64,000 nucleotides of DNA from Pyricularia pennisetigena (GCF_004337985.1 NC_043744.1:5564325-5628324), one strand, 5' to 3'; numbered from the stretch's first letter, positions 45,911 through 59,038 are shown. Translations and numbers: made by a program. The notes: a model not told the origin generated them from the sequence alone.

Positions 45911-47292
45911 CCATGGACTTGATTGTTGGCAACCTCTGCTCACCCTTTTTGTCCTTATGAATTCTTTTGACAAATATCACTTCACTTAGCCTATCTCCCG
46001 CTCAGCTATATAGACGCTATGGTAGCCATATATATCCGCAGTACTAAATTTACATTTGCCAGATGTTTTGAAGTGATGAACAGTATTAGTCTATATGTTA
46101 TGTAGTACACATGGTAGAACTATTTTGACCAATAGGATGATTTCTGAGCACTTGTCTTTGGCCTGGGTTGAGCTCGAGCCAGAGTGGAGCAGGCACCCTT
46201 TTCGTGTACCATGCCTCGCAGTTGATACCTCTTGCTTCGATACCAGGTACTTTTTTTATTATGTATTTTTTTGGGGTCAATGATCAAGCGTGATGTGATG
46301 CCAGGGATGGCTTTCTGAACACGGGGGTGTGCTGATCCCGCACGTCACGTGAACCAAGTTTTCATGGGTCTTTCGAAGCAGCCAAGCAAAAGTGACAATA
46401 TCACTATACCGTCATCGATCCCGACAAACGTAAGTGCGACGATGGTATTTCCAAACACAGATAAAACAGAGAGAAAAAAAGAGGGTGGTGTATATCAAGC
46501 TCTTGGCTCAGTCATAGAATATAGGCGTATAGGTAAGGGTATAGGTGTGGGAAATGATGATACTATCGATCCCGTGGTGTCGGTAAAAGTGATTTGCACA
46601 CCCTCCCCCATCCGAGAACCTTCCCGGGTGTTTTTGGCAAATTTTGACCCTTGACGCTCTTGTTGTCGATCGCTGAATGCTAAGTATGGCCGTGAGGGGA
46701 AACGGAAAGGGTGTTTAGTGTGGATGTTCCCCCCCCTCCGTTCCAGACCTCTGCTTTGCCTGGCGCTGTTTTCTCCCCGGGAGAAGAGAGTGCGGGGTGT
46801 TAGGTGTTGGAGTTTTGAGTCGTGGACGTGCTCTTGACGCAATTTTCAGCCTCGATAGCCGGGACCAACGTGGCAACCCAACGTGATCAGAGACGCAGGA
46901 AACAGTTGTTAATAGGCTTGTGTGGATATTCTAGTGATTGGTTGGAGTAGTTAGTAGTATTACCCGGTAACCCACAGAGATCGATGCGTACTCCATCTTA
47001 TCGCTTGGGGGTCTGTTAATCAGTCCATCACCGTTGCCGCTGCTTTCAAGATTCCACAGTACTCCAGTTAGTTTGCGCGGGGACAAGGAATGTTTATCGT
47101 GAAGGTCGGTTGTATTCTATACGTCATCGGCCGGCGGAAGCGGACAGATGTGTAGGTGTCGATAGAGGATGCAGATAATGTAACACGGATAGCCTTGGTT
47201 CGCTTTGTTTGTGAGTCATCAAAACCCAAGTCCCCCTCACCTCCTATCAGGCACACACCCTTCGATCAAGCCGGCCCTCACATCTGCCAAGC
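45445..47292. other. Intergenic between convergent genes
   Basis: About 1.85 kb with a T39 tract at 45868-45906 and no frame of recognisable family. Confidence 0.6.
45868..45906. repeat. Poly(T) tract, 39 nt
   Basis: An unbroken run of 39 T about 420 bases after the YTH gene stop codon. Confidence 0.97.
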
Positions 47293-48171
47293 TTAATCCT
47301 TCTTTAGCGGCATGATGACCTCCTCGATCCCGTCCTTGGTGATAATCATCATCTGCAAACCATCACCGACCTCGATGTGCCTCTCGACCGCACCATCAAA
47401 AGCATCCTTGACCAAGGTCTCGACCTTCTCCCTGGGGAGGGGCTTCCTCTCCCGCTCCTGCAGGTCGTGACCGGTGCCGCTGCCGGGAATGTACTGGTTC
47501 TTAAAGTTGACTTGGTTGTCAAGGAAGGGCATGATGAGGCTCGCGGCGGCGCCTCCCGCGCGGCACTGCTCTCGCTCGTAGCTGCCGACGGGATCGTAGC
47601 TGTAGACGGCACCGTGGCCGTCCTCGTCGATGCCCGCGAGGATGGCGTGGGTGTAATACGGGAAAAAGCGCTTCTGGTACAGAATAGTAGACAGGCGCTT
47701 CGCGCAAGCCTTGACCGTCATAGGCTTACCGTGGCGGTAGCGGTAGATCTTGCAAATAGCATCGAGGCGCTCCTTGAGGGCCTCGCCGTCGGCGGCGAAG
47801 CCGACCACCGAAAGCACAAGCGTCGCGTCCGAATTGTCGGCCGTCGTGCCGCCGATCTTAAACACCTTGGGGTAGAAGCGGGTGTTTATGCTGTATCCTG
47901 ATGCCATTCTCGTATCACCGGCCATAATGGCAAAGTCGTCGCCTGCAATGGCGAGGGTGGAGCCGCCGTTGTCGGTGTATCTGGAAGTGGGTTAGATGAC
48001 ATGACCGGAAAGAAAAAGAGGTTTGGGAGTCACTGAAGCGGATGAATGAAGAAATGCTCACGGGTTGAAACCATGTTGCCGGGCGCCATCGGGAGCGTTG
48101 ACTCTGGGGGTATCTGAGAAAGCGTAGTTGGGTCCGTTCATGACGGGGTTTTGGCTGAACATGGCCGCCAT
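47293..48171 (-). CDS. pre7: 20S proteasome subunit beta-6 (Pre7/PSMB1-like)
   Basis: Two exons, 48062-48171 and 47293-47980, joined across an 81-base intron (GTGAGC donor, CTAACC branch) to give 265 residues. Seen: a 40-residue N-terminal propeptide, then NGGSTLAIAGDDFAIMAGDTR where catalytic subunits have T-T at the start of the mature chain. The absence of the active-site threonine and the later motifs (GGTTADNSD-like, YYTHAILAGIDEDG, YDPVGSYE) identify beta-6. Known: a structural, non-catalytic subunit of the 20S core particle in cytosol and nucleus. Gene is head to head with stt4. Confidence 0.95.
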
Positions 48172-48856
48172 GGTTGATGACGCCGGTTGGTAGAACGGTC
48201 TAGAAATTGAAGGCTTGTGGATTCGTTTTATGATGGCTTTCGTGCCCTCTGCGTCGATAATGGGGTTCGTCAAAATCGACAAATGTGCGTCAAGCAGTCG
48301 ATGTCGATGTGGTTGTCGTTTGATGATGGGAATTGAATCGAACAGCCGCCGTTGCCCTTGGGTTGAATGTCGTTGCAAGTTGGCTGCTGCGATTCCTTGC
48401 GCACGCGTCAAGCTGGTACCTAGCCCGCCCTACAAACTCCGGTCTACCCAGCTGTCGGACAGCTTGGCGGGTCAGGCCAGCTTGCAGGGGTAGCTGCAAA
48501 TGACTAAGCACTCAGCTCGATATCTGAGAGATTGAGATGAGGAAAAGTGGTCCGTGAACAGGGATCCGCGCGCGACAATGTATGGATTTCCCAAGCGCTG
48601 ATGAGCGCAACGTAATTGTTGATTTTGCCAATTTCTTCGGGGGTGGTGATTTTTTTTTTTTCTTTCATGTTTCAAAAAGACCCCAACAAATGTACGAAAA
48701 TCGATGGACATAACCATATCTTTTGTTTGATCGGAAGAAGGGGCGAAGAACACAAGAAGTCCAAATTCAATCTTCTGCTGCGCCTGCGCGTAAACGCCAG
48801 CTGCAGCAGCTCCCTCATCCACCGCCAAGCGCCGCAAACCCTCAATCCAGCCCGGC
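48172..48856. promoter_or_regulatory. Shared divergent promoter region of pre7 and stt4
   Basis: 685 bases between the two start codons, with no gene of its own. Contains a T-rich run near 48650 and short GC-rich segments. It must hold both promoters, but I recognise no specific factor site. Confidence 0.6.
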
Positions 48857-51800
48857 ATGATGGCAACCAACATTCGTCAGAGGGCGCTCGAGAAAATCGC
48901 ACTCCTCTCTGCCAAGACATCCTCGGCAACTTTTGACAAGTCAGACCTCTCAAGGCTCTGCAAAGCATGCCCTACCCACGCCAAGACCAAGGAAAATGGG
49001 AATACATCCAAGCAGCTCGGGAGCGTCCCCATGGTACGTATCTCAAGGGGTTTCTCCCGTCTAAAAGACACGAGGGTGAAGTCGCACTAACATGAATCGC
49101 AGACCATACGCGAATTCGAAGTACTCCTTGCCCTCTGCAAGGCTGCTCCCCAGGTCCAGACAGGTCAAAGTGCTATCCAACTTGCCAAGCAGTTGATCCC
49201 GTACCTCCTCGAATCGCACGCCCAGCTCTTTGCCCAGTCGCCCTTCTTCCGCAGGATCGAACCTTCGCCTACCGAGGCACTCACTAATCATGTCACGGGC
49301 GCCCTTCTGTCTCTTGGAGTTCGTCACGATGGTGTACTGGACATGGTCATGGACAACATCTGGGCCTTCATCAACGCCTGTTTTCACGCTACCGAGAGCC
49401 TGTTGCCCACAGGTGATGATGGTGAGGGGAACCTGGAGGACGCCATACAGATTGCTACCATTGCAGTGTCTCTGCTGGGATTTTTGGATGCTGCCGCGGC
49501 TCAGGTTGATTTCTGGAGGGCCGGGGGTCGCCTGGCTTTGATTCAGCGCCTGCGCAAGTTGCTCTCCGAGTCTTTCCTTGTCGCTGTTGAGTCGGCCTTC
49601 TCCACCATCCGCAACTCACACTCGCCAGACCGTATTGTCAAGGAATGGAAGCGTAACATGCGCCAGTACGCCGAGGCGCATCGGCCTCTGGGTGCTATGC
49701 TGCTCCAGCGCAGCTACATGCGGCTTCTGGTTGCAACTACTTCGTTGTTGGTCGTAGGGATCGATTCCCTGAAAGAATCTCACGTTCTGGATTTGCTCAT
49801 GCGCGAACAAAGCCTCAAGCGTCCCCTGACTGCCAGGAGTGGCGATGCTGATGTTCGGTCGGTCGAGACTTTTGCTACTGTCGCCATCGAGCAGATGAAC
49901 TACCTCGAGGCCAGCGCCGACTTCATCCAGTTGGGTTCTTCGGCCCAGCAAGATATAGCCTTTGGAGTGAGGTCCGCGGCCATCATCAGCTACCTTCTAT
50001 GCGCAAAAATGGATGACGAGACGGCTGACGTTGACTTTCTCATGGCTTGCCTGGAGGAGACTCTTGGAGACCCTATCCAAATGGCCCACGAAGAGCTTGC
50101 GTCCACAGTTCTGCGCTGTATGGCTTTGATCTGCCGGATGCAACCGTCGCTTGGTGCGAACGTCAGCCGGCTGCTGCCTCGATTTATTGTCCAGAGTGGC
50201 GCCAAGAAGCAGATTATTGACATTGCATCGAACGCGCTTGCTTTTGTGTTACAACTGCTCTCGTCCGACGCGGTCATCACTACACTTTACACGTTGGGAA
50301 ATGTTCTCAGCCCAGGAAGCGAGCGGACGCTGGCTAATGGGATCAATGGCGATGGGGACGGGGCACACATGCTATACCAGGGCAGGCAATCGACGGGAAG
50401 TTCCATCTCCTTGCAATTGAATGGAGAAGATGAGACTTCTGCAGTATACGGCAACGTCGTGCATGCTATCTGTGGGATCGCCACCGCCTGCAAGGATGAG
50501 AAGATCTCGGCTCTTGCCCAGTCGATAATACTGCAAAAAATCACAAAGATCAACTCAGTTGTCGACGCACAAATAGTCTCTGGGGCTGCATCGCTCGCCC
50601 TCAGCGGAAGTGCACTTGACTTCAGGTCCCTGCTGAAGATGTATACTCGCATCTGCCATGACGCCGTTGTTGAAAACAAGCAGGCGCTTCTGACAGCCGT
50701 CGCCCATGCGAGGAACTACATTTCAGCTAATATCAGGCGCGATTCACCCTTGTACGAGATATACTGGAATCACCTTCTGGATGGCATAGTCTCTCAGGGT
50801 GATGTGCATCATGCCAACCACACCAAGGAGTCGGACGTGCAGCTAGCAGCTCGCGAGATTGCCGAGCTTCTTCAACCCATGTCCGTCTTCATGGCCACCA
50901 ACGACTTTGCGGTCGACTTGCACAGGGAAGATGAGAGCTACGGCCTCCTCCGAGATGCTTGGTACAACATAGTCGTGCACGGCTTCACCCTTGCGACCGA
51001 GCGGGGCAAGAAATACATTAACGAACTGCGCATCATGGCCATCCACTCTCCGCCTCTGGTAGCAGAGCAGCGTGGAGAACAAAACGAGAGCGATATCGAG
51101 CTCAACCCGGTGCTTCGCAGGGGAATGAGCAATGATCGGGAGAGCGTGCAAAAGAAACACCTCTGCGAATTACTGCCGTCCAAGTCTGCCGAGATCCGGG
51201 GTCTCAGTTACCGCAAAGTCATTTTCCTCCATGCAGCCTATCTCGTAGAGAGTCTCCGTGCCGATTCGGGTGACTGTGCCACGGCACTCTCTTACTTTTT
51301 GGAGCCAAGCATGCGCCGAGGGGACGTGAGTAGCACCATGGAAGGCATCACGGGGGCCGTCGTAGAGAGGTATCTGAAAAAGATATTGAGTGGAACCCAC
51401 CCCAACTTTACTGCGCAGTACGCGGCCGCCCAGCTGGCGGCCGTATTCTGCAGCTGCTGCCATCGGATAGATCGTGTGCAACAGGCGGCTTACAGCTGCG
51501 CCGACCGAATCATCAACCAAGTCCCCTCGGCTTTGTGCCACCGCACGTCTTTGTTCGCCCTGCTCGAGCTTCTTTCCTTGATGTGGACCAGCTGTCTCGA
51601 GGCCGAGACAGATCTTTATGAGCCCAGATCGACGTTCGAGTCTTCTCGGGGGCGAGTCACTGTGGAGCTTTCGGACGACTACGCCTTTCGAAGGCACACT
51701 CTAGACACTCTTTACAAAAAAGCCAGGTCATGGGTCAGCACTGTCATCAACCTTGCCCCAGCAGATGTCAAGGGTCTCCTGCAGACGTACCTGTCGGATT

Positions 51801-54800
51801 TTGACGACGACGGAGCATATGGGCACGTCTCACTGGGCAGGTCGTTTGCGCTTGAGCTTGGATCCTGCATCCCGTCGACAGACCAGCGCTTGCAGTCGCT
51901 CACGAGAATAGGGGACTGCCACATCAACACCGCGTCTGACTTTGTTGCACAGTACACAACACGTCAAGAGTACAGATACGCCGAGGCCCTTCCTGACCAC
52001 AGTCTGGAGTGGCTCAGCTTCATGCGCCTGGACCGCCGCGCATCTTTCCTCCATAACGGCAACAATGAAAGTGCCGATGCCGTGACAGCCCTGGCTCACA
52101 TCGAGCAGCGTCTTTTGGAAAAGAAGAATACGTCGTTGACCGATGTGCGCGACATTCTGCGCCGTGCGGCTGCGCTCCTCTGCCGCCCCGAGCGTGAGGA
52201 AGCCAACGTGGCACACTTTCTCGTCAGCATCCCGTTCGCCATGTTCACGAAGCACTCCATTAAGCTTGGCGTGTCTCTCTGGCTTGGCGTCATGAACGAG
52301 AACCCGCGGATGGAGCCCCGCCTGCTCAATGAGATTGCGCAGCAGTGGGAGCTTAGCATCCAAAAGAAGCTGGGATTGTTCAGCGACGCCATCACGTATC
52401 CGGACCCCTTCTTTTTGAAGGAGGAGTTTGCGCCGAGTGACAGTGCTGCCATGGCCAAGCGGAAGCAGGTCGTGCACAACCTGCTGTCGCCTCACACGAG
52501 ACTTTTGCAGTTCATGAGCAGCCACTTCAACGCCACTAGACTCGGTAGCTCGGACACGCAGAGGATATTCCTGCGGATGCTGGACCTGACATTGGACGCT
52601 CTCAAGACGACGACGCCACACCCGCTGGCGCGCGACCTTCGCTTCCAGATCGTCTTGTACGCCCTCCGTGTCCTACGCACGTGTACAACTATGGGAGCCA
52701 TCGCACAATGGCGACTCAAGGACAAGATCTTGACGGCAGCGCTCAGCTGGTTTGCGGGCGCGGCGCGGTGGTCGTTTGGCAGCAACATGCTCCAGCTCAA
52801 GACGGAGATCAGGTTGTTGTCCGAGATCATGAACGCCGTCAAGGCAGTGTCGTACATCGGGGCACATGCAGTCGGCAACATACGTTCGCTGCAGGCTAGG
52901 GAGCAGCTGCTTTTGCTGCTGTTGGAAAACGAGCACACCCGACTGCGGGTGTGGGTGTATCCGCTAGGTGAACCGCATGCTGCCGCAACGCATGCAACGA
53001 TAATGCACCCTCATAAGGGATCCTTGGAGGTATGTTTGCCCATTCTGCTCTGTCTGAGTATCCAATATTTCTCTGGGGCCAATCATACTAACTCGATTGC
53101 TGTTGGGTAGAACGCCATTATGCCGCTCATTCGCACGGCATGGGCCGAGTCCCCATCCATCGCCATCGGTCTAGTCGCCCGCTTCCCACAGAACCCCAAG
53201 ATACACAAGGAGGTCCGCTGGCTGCTACTCAACTTCCCGAGCAAGGCGGTTGATGACCCCGAGGCATTGGCAGTGCTGCTCGGTGGGTCGATGCCGGTCG
53301 ATGTCAGCTTCCAGCTCAAGGTATGTCATTTACGATGCCTTCATGCATCCGCTCCCGCTGCTGTGTTGGCCATCTAATCTCCACCCGTTTGTATTCGCTG
53401 TATGCTGACGAGATACGTAGCATCTCCTTTACTGGGCACCTGTGGCGCCAATCACTGCGGTGACATACTTCATGCCTGCCTTCCAAAACCATCCTCTTCT
53501 CATCCAATATGCTATGCGAGCCCTGGAGAGCCACCCGGTTGATGTTACCTTCTTCTACGTTCCGCAGATTGTGCAGTTGCTGCGTCACGACGAATTGGGC
53601 TACGTCGAGCGCTATATCGTCGAGACTGCGCAGTTCTCGCAGCTGTTCGCGCACCAGATCATTTGGAACATGAAGGCAAATGCATATAAAGATGATGATT
53701 CTACCATAGTAAGTGTGCTGGACTGTCATCTATGTTTTGGTGATACTTGCAATGTACTAACACCGCTACGCAGCCCGATCCAATGAAACCCACGCTCGAC
53801 GAGGTTATGGCCAAGATGGTCGACAGCTTCAACCCTATTGACCGCGACTTTTACGAGCGCGAATTCGCCTTCTTTGACGAGGTAACTGGAATCTCGGGCA
53901 AGCTCAAGCCGCTCATCAAGAAGTCAAAGGAAGAAAAGAAGCAGAAAATTGAGGAAGAGCTTCGCAAGATCAAGGTCGAAGTCGGGGTATACCTTCCAAG
54001 TAACCCCGACGGCGTTGTCATTGGCATCGACCGCAAGTCGGGCAAGCCGTTGCAGAGTCACGCAAAAGCCCCGTATATGGCCACTTTCCGCATCAAGCGC
54101 AACAAGACGGTCGATGCGACTGACAACCTCCTGGAGGAGTCAAGCAAACCCAATGGCTCCATGACGACTGAGAACACTGTTGAGATCTGGCAGTCGGCCA
54201 TTTTCAAAGTCGGCGATGACTGTCGTCAAGACGTGCTCGCTCTGCAGATGATCGCTGCCTTTAGGGGCATATTCGAAAGCGTCGGCCTGGATGTTTATGT
54301 GTTCCCATACCGCGTTACGGCTACCGCTCCCGGTTGTGGTGTCATCGACGTGCTTCCCAACTCCATCAGCCGTGACATGCTGGGCCGTGAGGCGGTCAAT
54401 GGGCTCTACGAATACTTTACGAGCAAGTACGGAAACGAAGACTCGCTTCGGTTCCAGCAGGCGCGCAACAACTTTGTCAAGAGCATGGCTGCCTATAGCA
54501 TAATCTCGTTCCTGTTGCAATTCAAGGATCGACACAATGGCAACATCATGATCGACGACGCGGGTCACATCTTGCATATCGACTTTGGGTTCTGTTTTGA
54601 CATTGCACCTGGCGGTATCAAATTCGAGCGGGCGCCGTTCAAACTCACATCGGAGATGATGGCGGTCATGGGCGGTTCGATGGATTCGCAGGCGTTCAAG
54701 CAGTTCGAGGAGCTCTGCGTCAAATCCTTCCTCGCATCGCGGCCGTACGCCGACAAGCTCTCGCAGATTGTGCTCCTCATGATGGAGAGTGGACTGCCGT

Positions 54801-54967
54801 GCTTCAAGCCCGAGAGCGTCAAGCACTTCAGGGACCGATTCGTGCTGGATCGTAACGAGCGTGAGGCTGCCGACTTTGTCAAGGACCTCATCAAGAAGAG
54901 TCACGGAAGCTACTCTACGGGTTTCTATGATGGATTCCAGCTTATGACGAATGGAATCCCGTATTAG
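48857..54967 (+). CDS. stt4: Phosphatidylinositol 4-kinase type III alpha (STT4)
   Basis: Five exons: 48857-49033, 49103-53029, 53111-53320, 53421-53708, 53774-54967. All introns (69, 81, 100 and 65 bases) are phase 0 with canonical ends, giving 1931 residues, the usual STT4 size. Seen: a long alpha-solenoid N-terminal half, a lipid-kinase-unique/helical accessory region before the last exon (HLLYWAP, VVQLLRHDELGYV-like), and a PI-kinase domain in the last exon. Its key elements are GDDCRQD near 1681, catalytic loop DRHNGNIMID near 1787, metal-binding HIDFGF near 1803, and a C-terminal helix ending near GFYDGFQLMTNGIPY. Known: makes PI4P at the plasma membrane with Ypp1/Efr3 scaffolds; essential in yeast. 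No lesion found over 5.8 kb of coding sequence, a useful quality control for the assembly. Confidence 0.95.
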
Positions 54968-55215
54968 GTGGATGTCGAAGACTCACAGCCATTTTTTCTT
55001 TTGTTCCTTTGTTCCTTTGTTTGTTGTACCTATTTGGGGATAATCCATAATTGAGTGGTAGCTGGCCCCCAGCTGTTCTGATAGATTGATTCTACGCGCT
55101 CTTGCCAGCTTTGCTTTCGTTCTTCCATGTCTACACCGCTCCAGCCGATGTACTGCGCTTCTGTGCCACAACAGCCCGGCCTGCCAAGAGGCGCAATATG
55201 CCGAGGCAGTTTTTT

Positions 55216-55217
<2 letters not shown>

Positions 55218-55247
<30 letters not shown>
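55218..55247. repeat. Poly(T) tract, 30 nt
   Basis: Thirty T, preceded by six T and one C, about 250 bases after the stt4 stop codon. Lies in inverted orientation to the A35 tract 263 bases downstream. Confidence 0.97.
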
Positions 55248-55248
<1 letters not shown>

Positions 55249-55334
55249 TATGGGGCTGTAAAAGCCCATATTTCTAGTTTTAGTGATTAATGGAAACGTA
55301 TTGCATCGATTGGGGAATAACATTGTAGACCACG

Positions 55335-55368
55335 ATGACAATGACGATAACAATGACGATGACAATGG
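55335..55368. repeat. GACAAT/GACGAT minisatellite
   Basis: About six imperfect 6-base units (GACAAT, GACGAT) between the T30 and A35 tracts. Confidence 0.85.
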
Positions 55369-55508
55369 TCCCAGCACAAAAGGACAGCAATCCCCAAGAA
55401 ATAATCTTGACCAAAGCCAGCCTCATTCGGCCAAGGAGGGGCCCCATGGCCCGTGGTTGGTTCCAAATATCGCCTTTGTGAAGCGGGGAGGCTGTATATC
55501 TAGACTTG

Positions 55509-55510
<2 letters not shown>

Positions 55511-55545
<35 letters not shown>
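55511..55545. repeat. Poly(A) tract, 35 nt
   Basis: Thirty-five A residues in non-coding sequence between convergent gene ends. Confidence 0.97.
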
Positions 55546-55547
<2 letters not shown>

Positions 55548-56095
55548 GTTAATATAGCTCTTAACCCCATGTCCAATATCAGATATGTACAATCCGCTAG
55601 CCTCGGAAACATCTCCCTCTTTGGGCGCTGGGATGGGAACCACAGTTTTTTTGGGTTTTGTTCTCTTTCGGGAAACTGATTCTTGGCATAAATAGAGATA
55701 GGGACAAAGTGAGAGAAGGAGACAGCAGGAACAAAAAAAACCTGCTGCGTTGCCTGTTCCTTTCCACACCTCGGGGGGTCAAGTCCTATATTGCAATCTT
55801 TGTATTAAGCTCTAATTAGTTTATCGATTTTTTTTTTCTTTTTTTCTCTATCTCCCTCCCACCCGCGCGACCCGCGCCTCGCAATTGGCAGGTATGATTG
55901 GTTCGATTGGGGGTGGGGGACGGGTCAACTGTCTTGCCCAATCACAAACTGCGTACCCAGATTTTGGTGCAGGATTGAATATCGGGGGGCGGCTGCATGT
56001 ACCTGGCTGGTTCTTCGCCTAGGAACCCCCCGGGGGACCAGGGGTGGGCTTGAATCAAGCAAGAAGGCCCTTGTTACTCTTTGCTTCTTTGGGTA

Positions 56096-56115
56096 TGTGT
56101 GTGTGTGTGTGTGTG
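56096..56115. repeat. (TG)10 microsatellite
   Basis: Ten TG units in non-coding sequence. Confidence 0.92.
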
Positions 56116-56973
56116 CCTGACTTGACACCACAATTGGAGAAAAAGCTCCGAGACGATTGTGTCCAATGAATTCGGCACCTGTTTGTTGTTGTATGGGTTG
56201 GAGAATATTAGTACGACGGGCTTTCTGGACGAGTTTTGTGGGATGCGGCTCGGCATCCACTCGTCGTCGCGTCGTGTACAAATGCGGCCGAAGGTGGTCC
56301 GGTCCCGGTAATCAATGGGGCACAGTCTTCTTTGGAGGGTTTCTTTTATCTAGCGGGCTCAACACCGACGTGAAACAACGTGCTTTCTTTTTGCGTTTGA
56401 ATAAACAACAACAATAACAAAGAAAATAAAAGAACAAAACGGCTGCTAATACAGAAATACAGAAAGTAGAACGTACTATACATATACATGGAAGTGGTAT
56501 CAGTGACGGTGACAATGATGATAGTGATGATGCTGCTGTAGCAAAGACGGCAGACGATGCGCATGATTATCAGTAGTCTGTTTAACATGCAATACCAACC
56601 AACCCCAATGCAACAACACACCCCGCCTTTTGTTGCTCAATCTCGGGAATTACCAGCTGCCTGATACGTAAATGAATGAGCGAAACCCCCCCCCCCACGA
56701 CAAGGCAGGTCAGGCTGGCTCGCAAGGGTGCCTGCAAAGCGGTAAATTTCCCGGTTCGCTTGGAGCTCTTGTTCCTATGTTTTTCGTCGCTTCTATTCCA
56801 TTTCCTTGAAAATCGATATGCAATATCAAATAGCCGCATAATGGTTCGTTTGAAAGGGTTTGTTTCTCCCTGGTCTCAACCTTAGTTCTCGACCGCTTGC
56901 CGGACCTTGTCTGGGCAGTTTTCTTTTCTTTTTTTTATCCCCTTCCTCTGGGGTTTCCCTTTCTGACACATTT

Positions 56974-59038
56974 TTAGCTCTGTTGCTGCATGTGGGTGGG
57001 CAGGTTATACGTGGCATAATCAGTATGCACAAATGCCCTGTCGACGATGGGGACGGATTCGATGACATATTGCAGGCTCTCACTATAATTGCCGCGAAAA
57101 ATCATGTTTTTTTTTTTTTTTTAGCAAATGAAACCACGGGCTTGAACGCCCCTCACAACAACAAGGGGGAGAAGGCACAGAAAGGACTCACGCTAAATCA
57201 TGGCTGTCCTTGAGGCTCGTGCTGGCGTCCAGCACAATGTCCACCTCTACAGTGAGCTTATCGCCCGAGTGATAGGCCTGCAGCCCTTGGATCTGCTTGA
57301 TGGTCTTGGCGAAACGCATGGTCAGGTAAAGCAGGATGTTGCGCTGGTCGGCCGTGGCTGAGAAGCCAGCCAGGTTCTTGATATGTTCGCCGGCGTTGCT
57401 GGACCAGTTGATGATGACGACCAGGGACAGGAGCAGACCGCCGAGGGCGTCAAGCCACCAGATCTTCAAGAACGAGCCGGCTTTTCATTTGTCATTGTTA
57501 GACTGCTGTGAGGCTCGGACATACGTGCTTCTAAGAGAGAAACTCACCAATTGGGAATGCAATGGAGCCCGCATTGAATATTACGTCTGTGAGCGCATCG
57601 GCAGCTCTGAGTTCGGTATGACCCGTAATTGGTTAGTTGTTTCCAACCATCGTCTTGGCGCGCGAGGTATATGTGGCGGACAGATGGGTGCATATCAATA
57701 CTGGGCACTACTTACAAGGCCTGCACGCTCGAGTTCTTGACAAGCCGGCACCACAGCCAGCACATGCCCTTGATGACAATGGTGGAGAACATGATCGCGA
57801 TGGCCGGGATTCCGCTACACGACAAGAGACGTCAGTTTTAGACAAAGCAATTACCCCGTCACCTGCTTTGGTGACTTTTGGGCTCCACATCAAAACCACC
57901 TCGGAACTTACAGCTCGATTACTTCATGGTCCCCGCTCATCAGACGCGTAATGGCCTCGAGTGCAACCTGGCAAAAGGCAGTACACATGATGATGGAGAA
58001 GACCAGCACGCCGATGGGCTCCAGCCTCCTGCGGCCGACGGGATACCGGTACTGGTCCTGCTGGGTGATGGTCCAGGTGGTGATCCAGACGATGGCCGTG
58101 CTCAGGAAGTCGAGGGCGGCGTCGACCAAACTGGCCAGCACCGACACGGACGGGACCGTGATGATGACGGCAATCTTTCCTGCCAGGAGGATGGCGTTGG
58201 CGGCAAAGTTGATGTAGATGGCCAGGGTCACAATGGGCGCAGTGCTGTCGACATTGTCGTCCTCGATCCATGGAATGTCGTGCTTTTTGATGAGGGGCGT
58301 CTCCTCGTCCGGGTCGTGCACCTCGTCGGTCCCATCGTCGTCCTCGGGCAACATCAGCAGCGGCGTTGTCTCAGTGTGCCGGTAAATGTCCTGCGGGGTC
58401 CGCTTAACCTTGCGGTTGGCCACGGGCGTACCGGCGCCGCTGCCAGCCGTGCCGCCAGGCGAGGAGCCCCTTAGTGAGTCGGTACTCGTGGTCCCGTTGC
58501 TGTTGTGCTCCTCCGAGATGGTCTCGGGTATTTCCACACCCCTGAAGGCCGAAGCGGGCATATAATTATACTCGTTCAGCAGGTCGTGGGGCAGGCTGGA
58601 ATCCAGCAGCCTGTCAATATAAAGGTATTGCTGGATCAGGTAGTTGGTACGCTCATAGTACTCCCGGATGGGCTTTTTCATTTGTTTCAGCTCCTCCTCG
58701 GTCTTCCAGTACTTCTCCCACTGGTAACGAGGGTTATTCTTGCCTATCAGGCGCATAGAGCGCATGTGCGGGCCGTTGAGGATGGCGCTGAGACGGCGCT
58801 CATGATCGCGGGCCCGATTGTGTTCGTCGGCATCCACATCGTCGGCGTAGGCACCGGCCTCCTCGTCATGTGGACCGGCAGGATGGGTCAATGAGGTAAA
58901 GGAGCCGCGCGATCGGATAAGGCTGGCCAGAGCGCTATTTCCCTTAGGTGCTACGGGGAACGGATGATCGTCGCCCTGTAGCAGAAGAAACGAAGACTGG
59001 CGCTTGTACGACGACGAGCTGCCGTTGGGGGACGTCAT
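56974..59038 (-). CDS. Cation diffusion facilitator, manganese-type (Mn-CDF)
   Basis: Five exons: 57912-59038, 57716-57814, 57548-57606, 57192-57480, 56974-57082. All junctions keep phase and give 560 residues; introns are 97, 109, 67 and 109 bases. The ATG at 59038 sits in GCCACCATG, an ideal start context. Seen: a cytosolic N-terminus of about 265 residues with a helical WEKYW/EEELKQMKKPI segment, about six hydrophobic helices, DAALD in TM2 (306-310) and DALTD in TM5 (412-416), WWLDALGGLLLS in TM6, then the CDF cytosolic domain (HSGDKLTVEVDIVLD, FVHTDY). Known: DxxxD in both TM2 and TM5, rather than HxxxD, marks the Mn-transporting branch; such proteins export Mn2+ from cytosol into Golgi, prevacuole or vacuole. 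Substrate here is inferred from motif only. Confidence 0.9.

Larger units (their letters stand above)
54968..56973. other. Intergenic between convergent genes, rich in homopolymers
   Basis: About 2 kb holding T30 (55218-55247), A35 (55511-55545), a GACAAT-type minisatellite (55335-55368) and a (GT)10 run (56096-56115). No frame of recognisable family. Confidence 0.6.

Noticed and set aside
51830..52621. 263-residue minus-strand frame
   Set aside because: Antisense shadow of the STT4 second exon.
54140..54904. 254-residue minus-strand frame
   Set aside because: Antisense shadow of the STT4 kinase domain.
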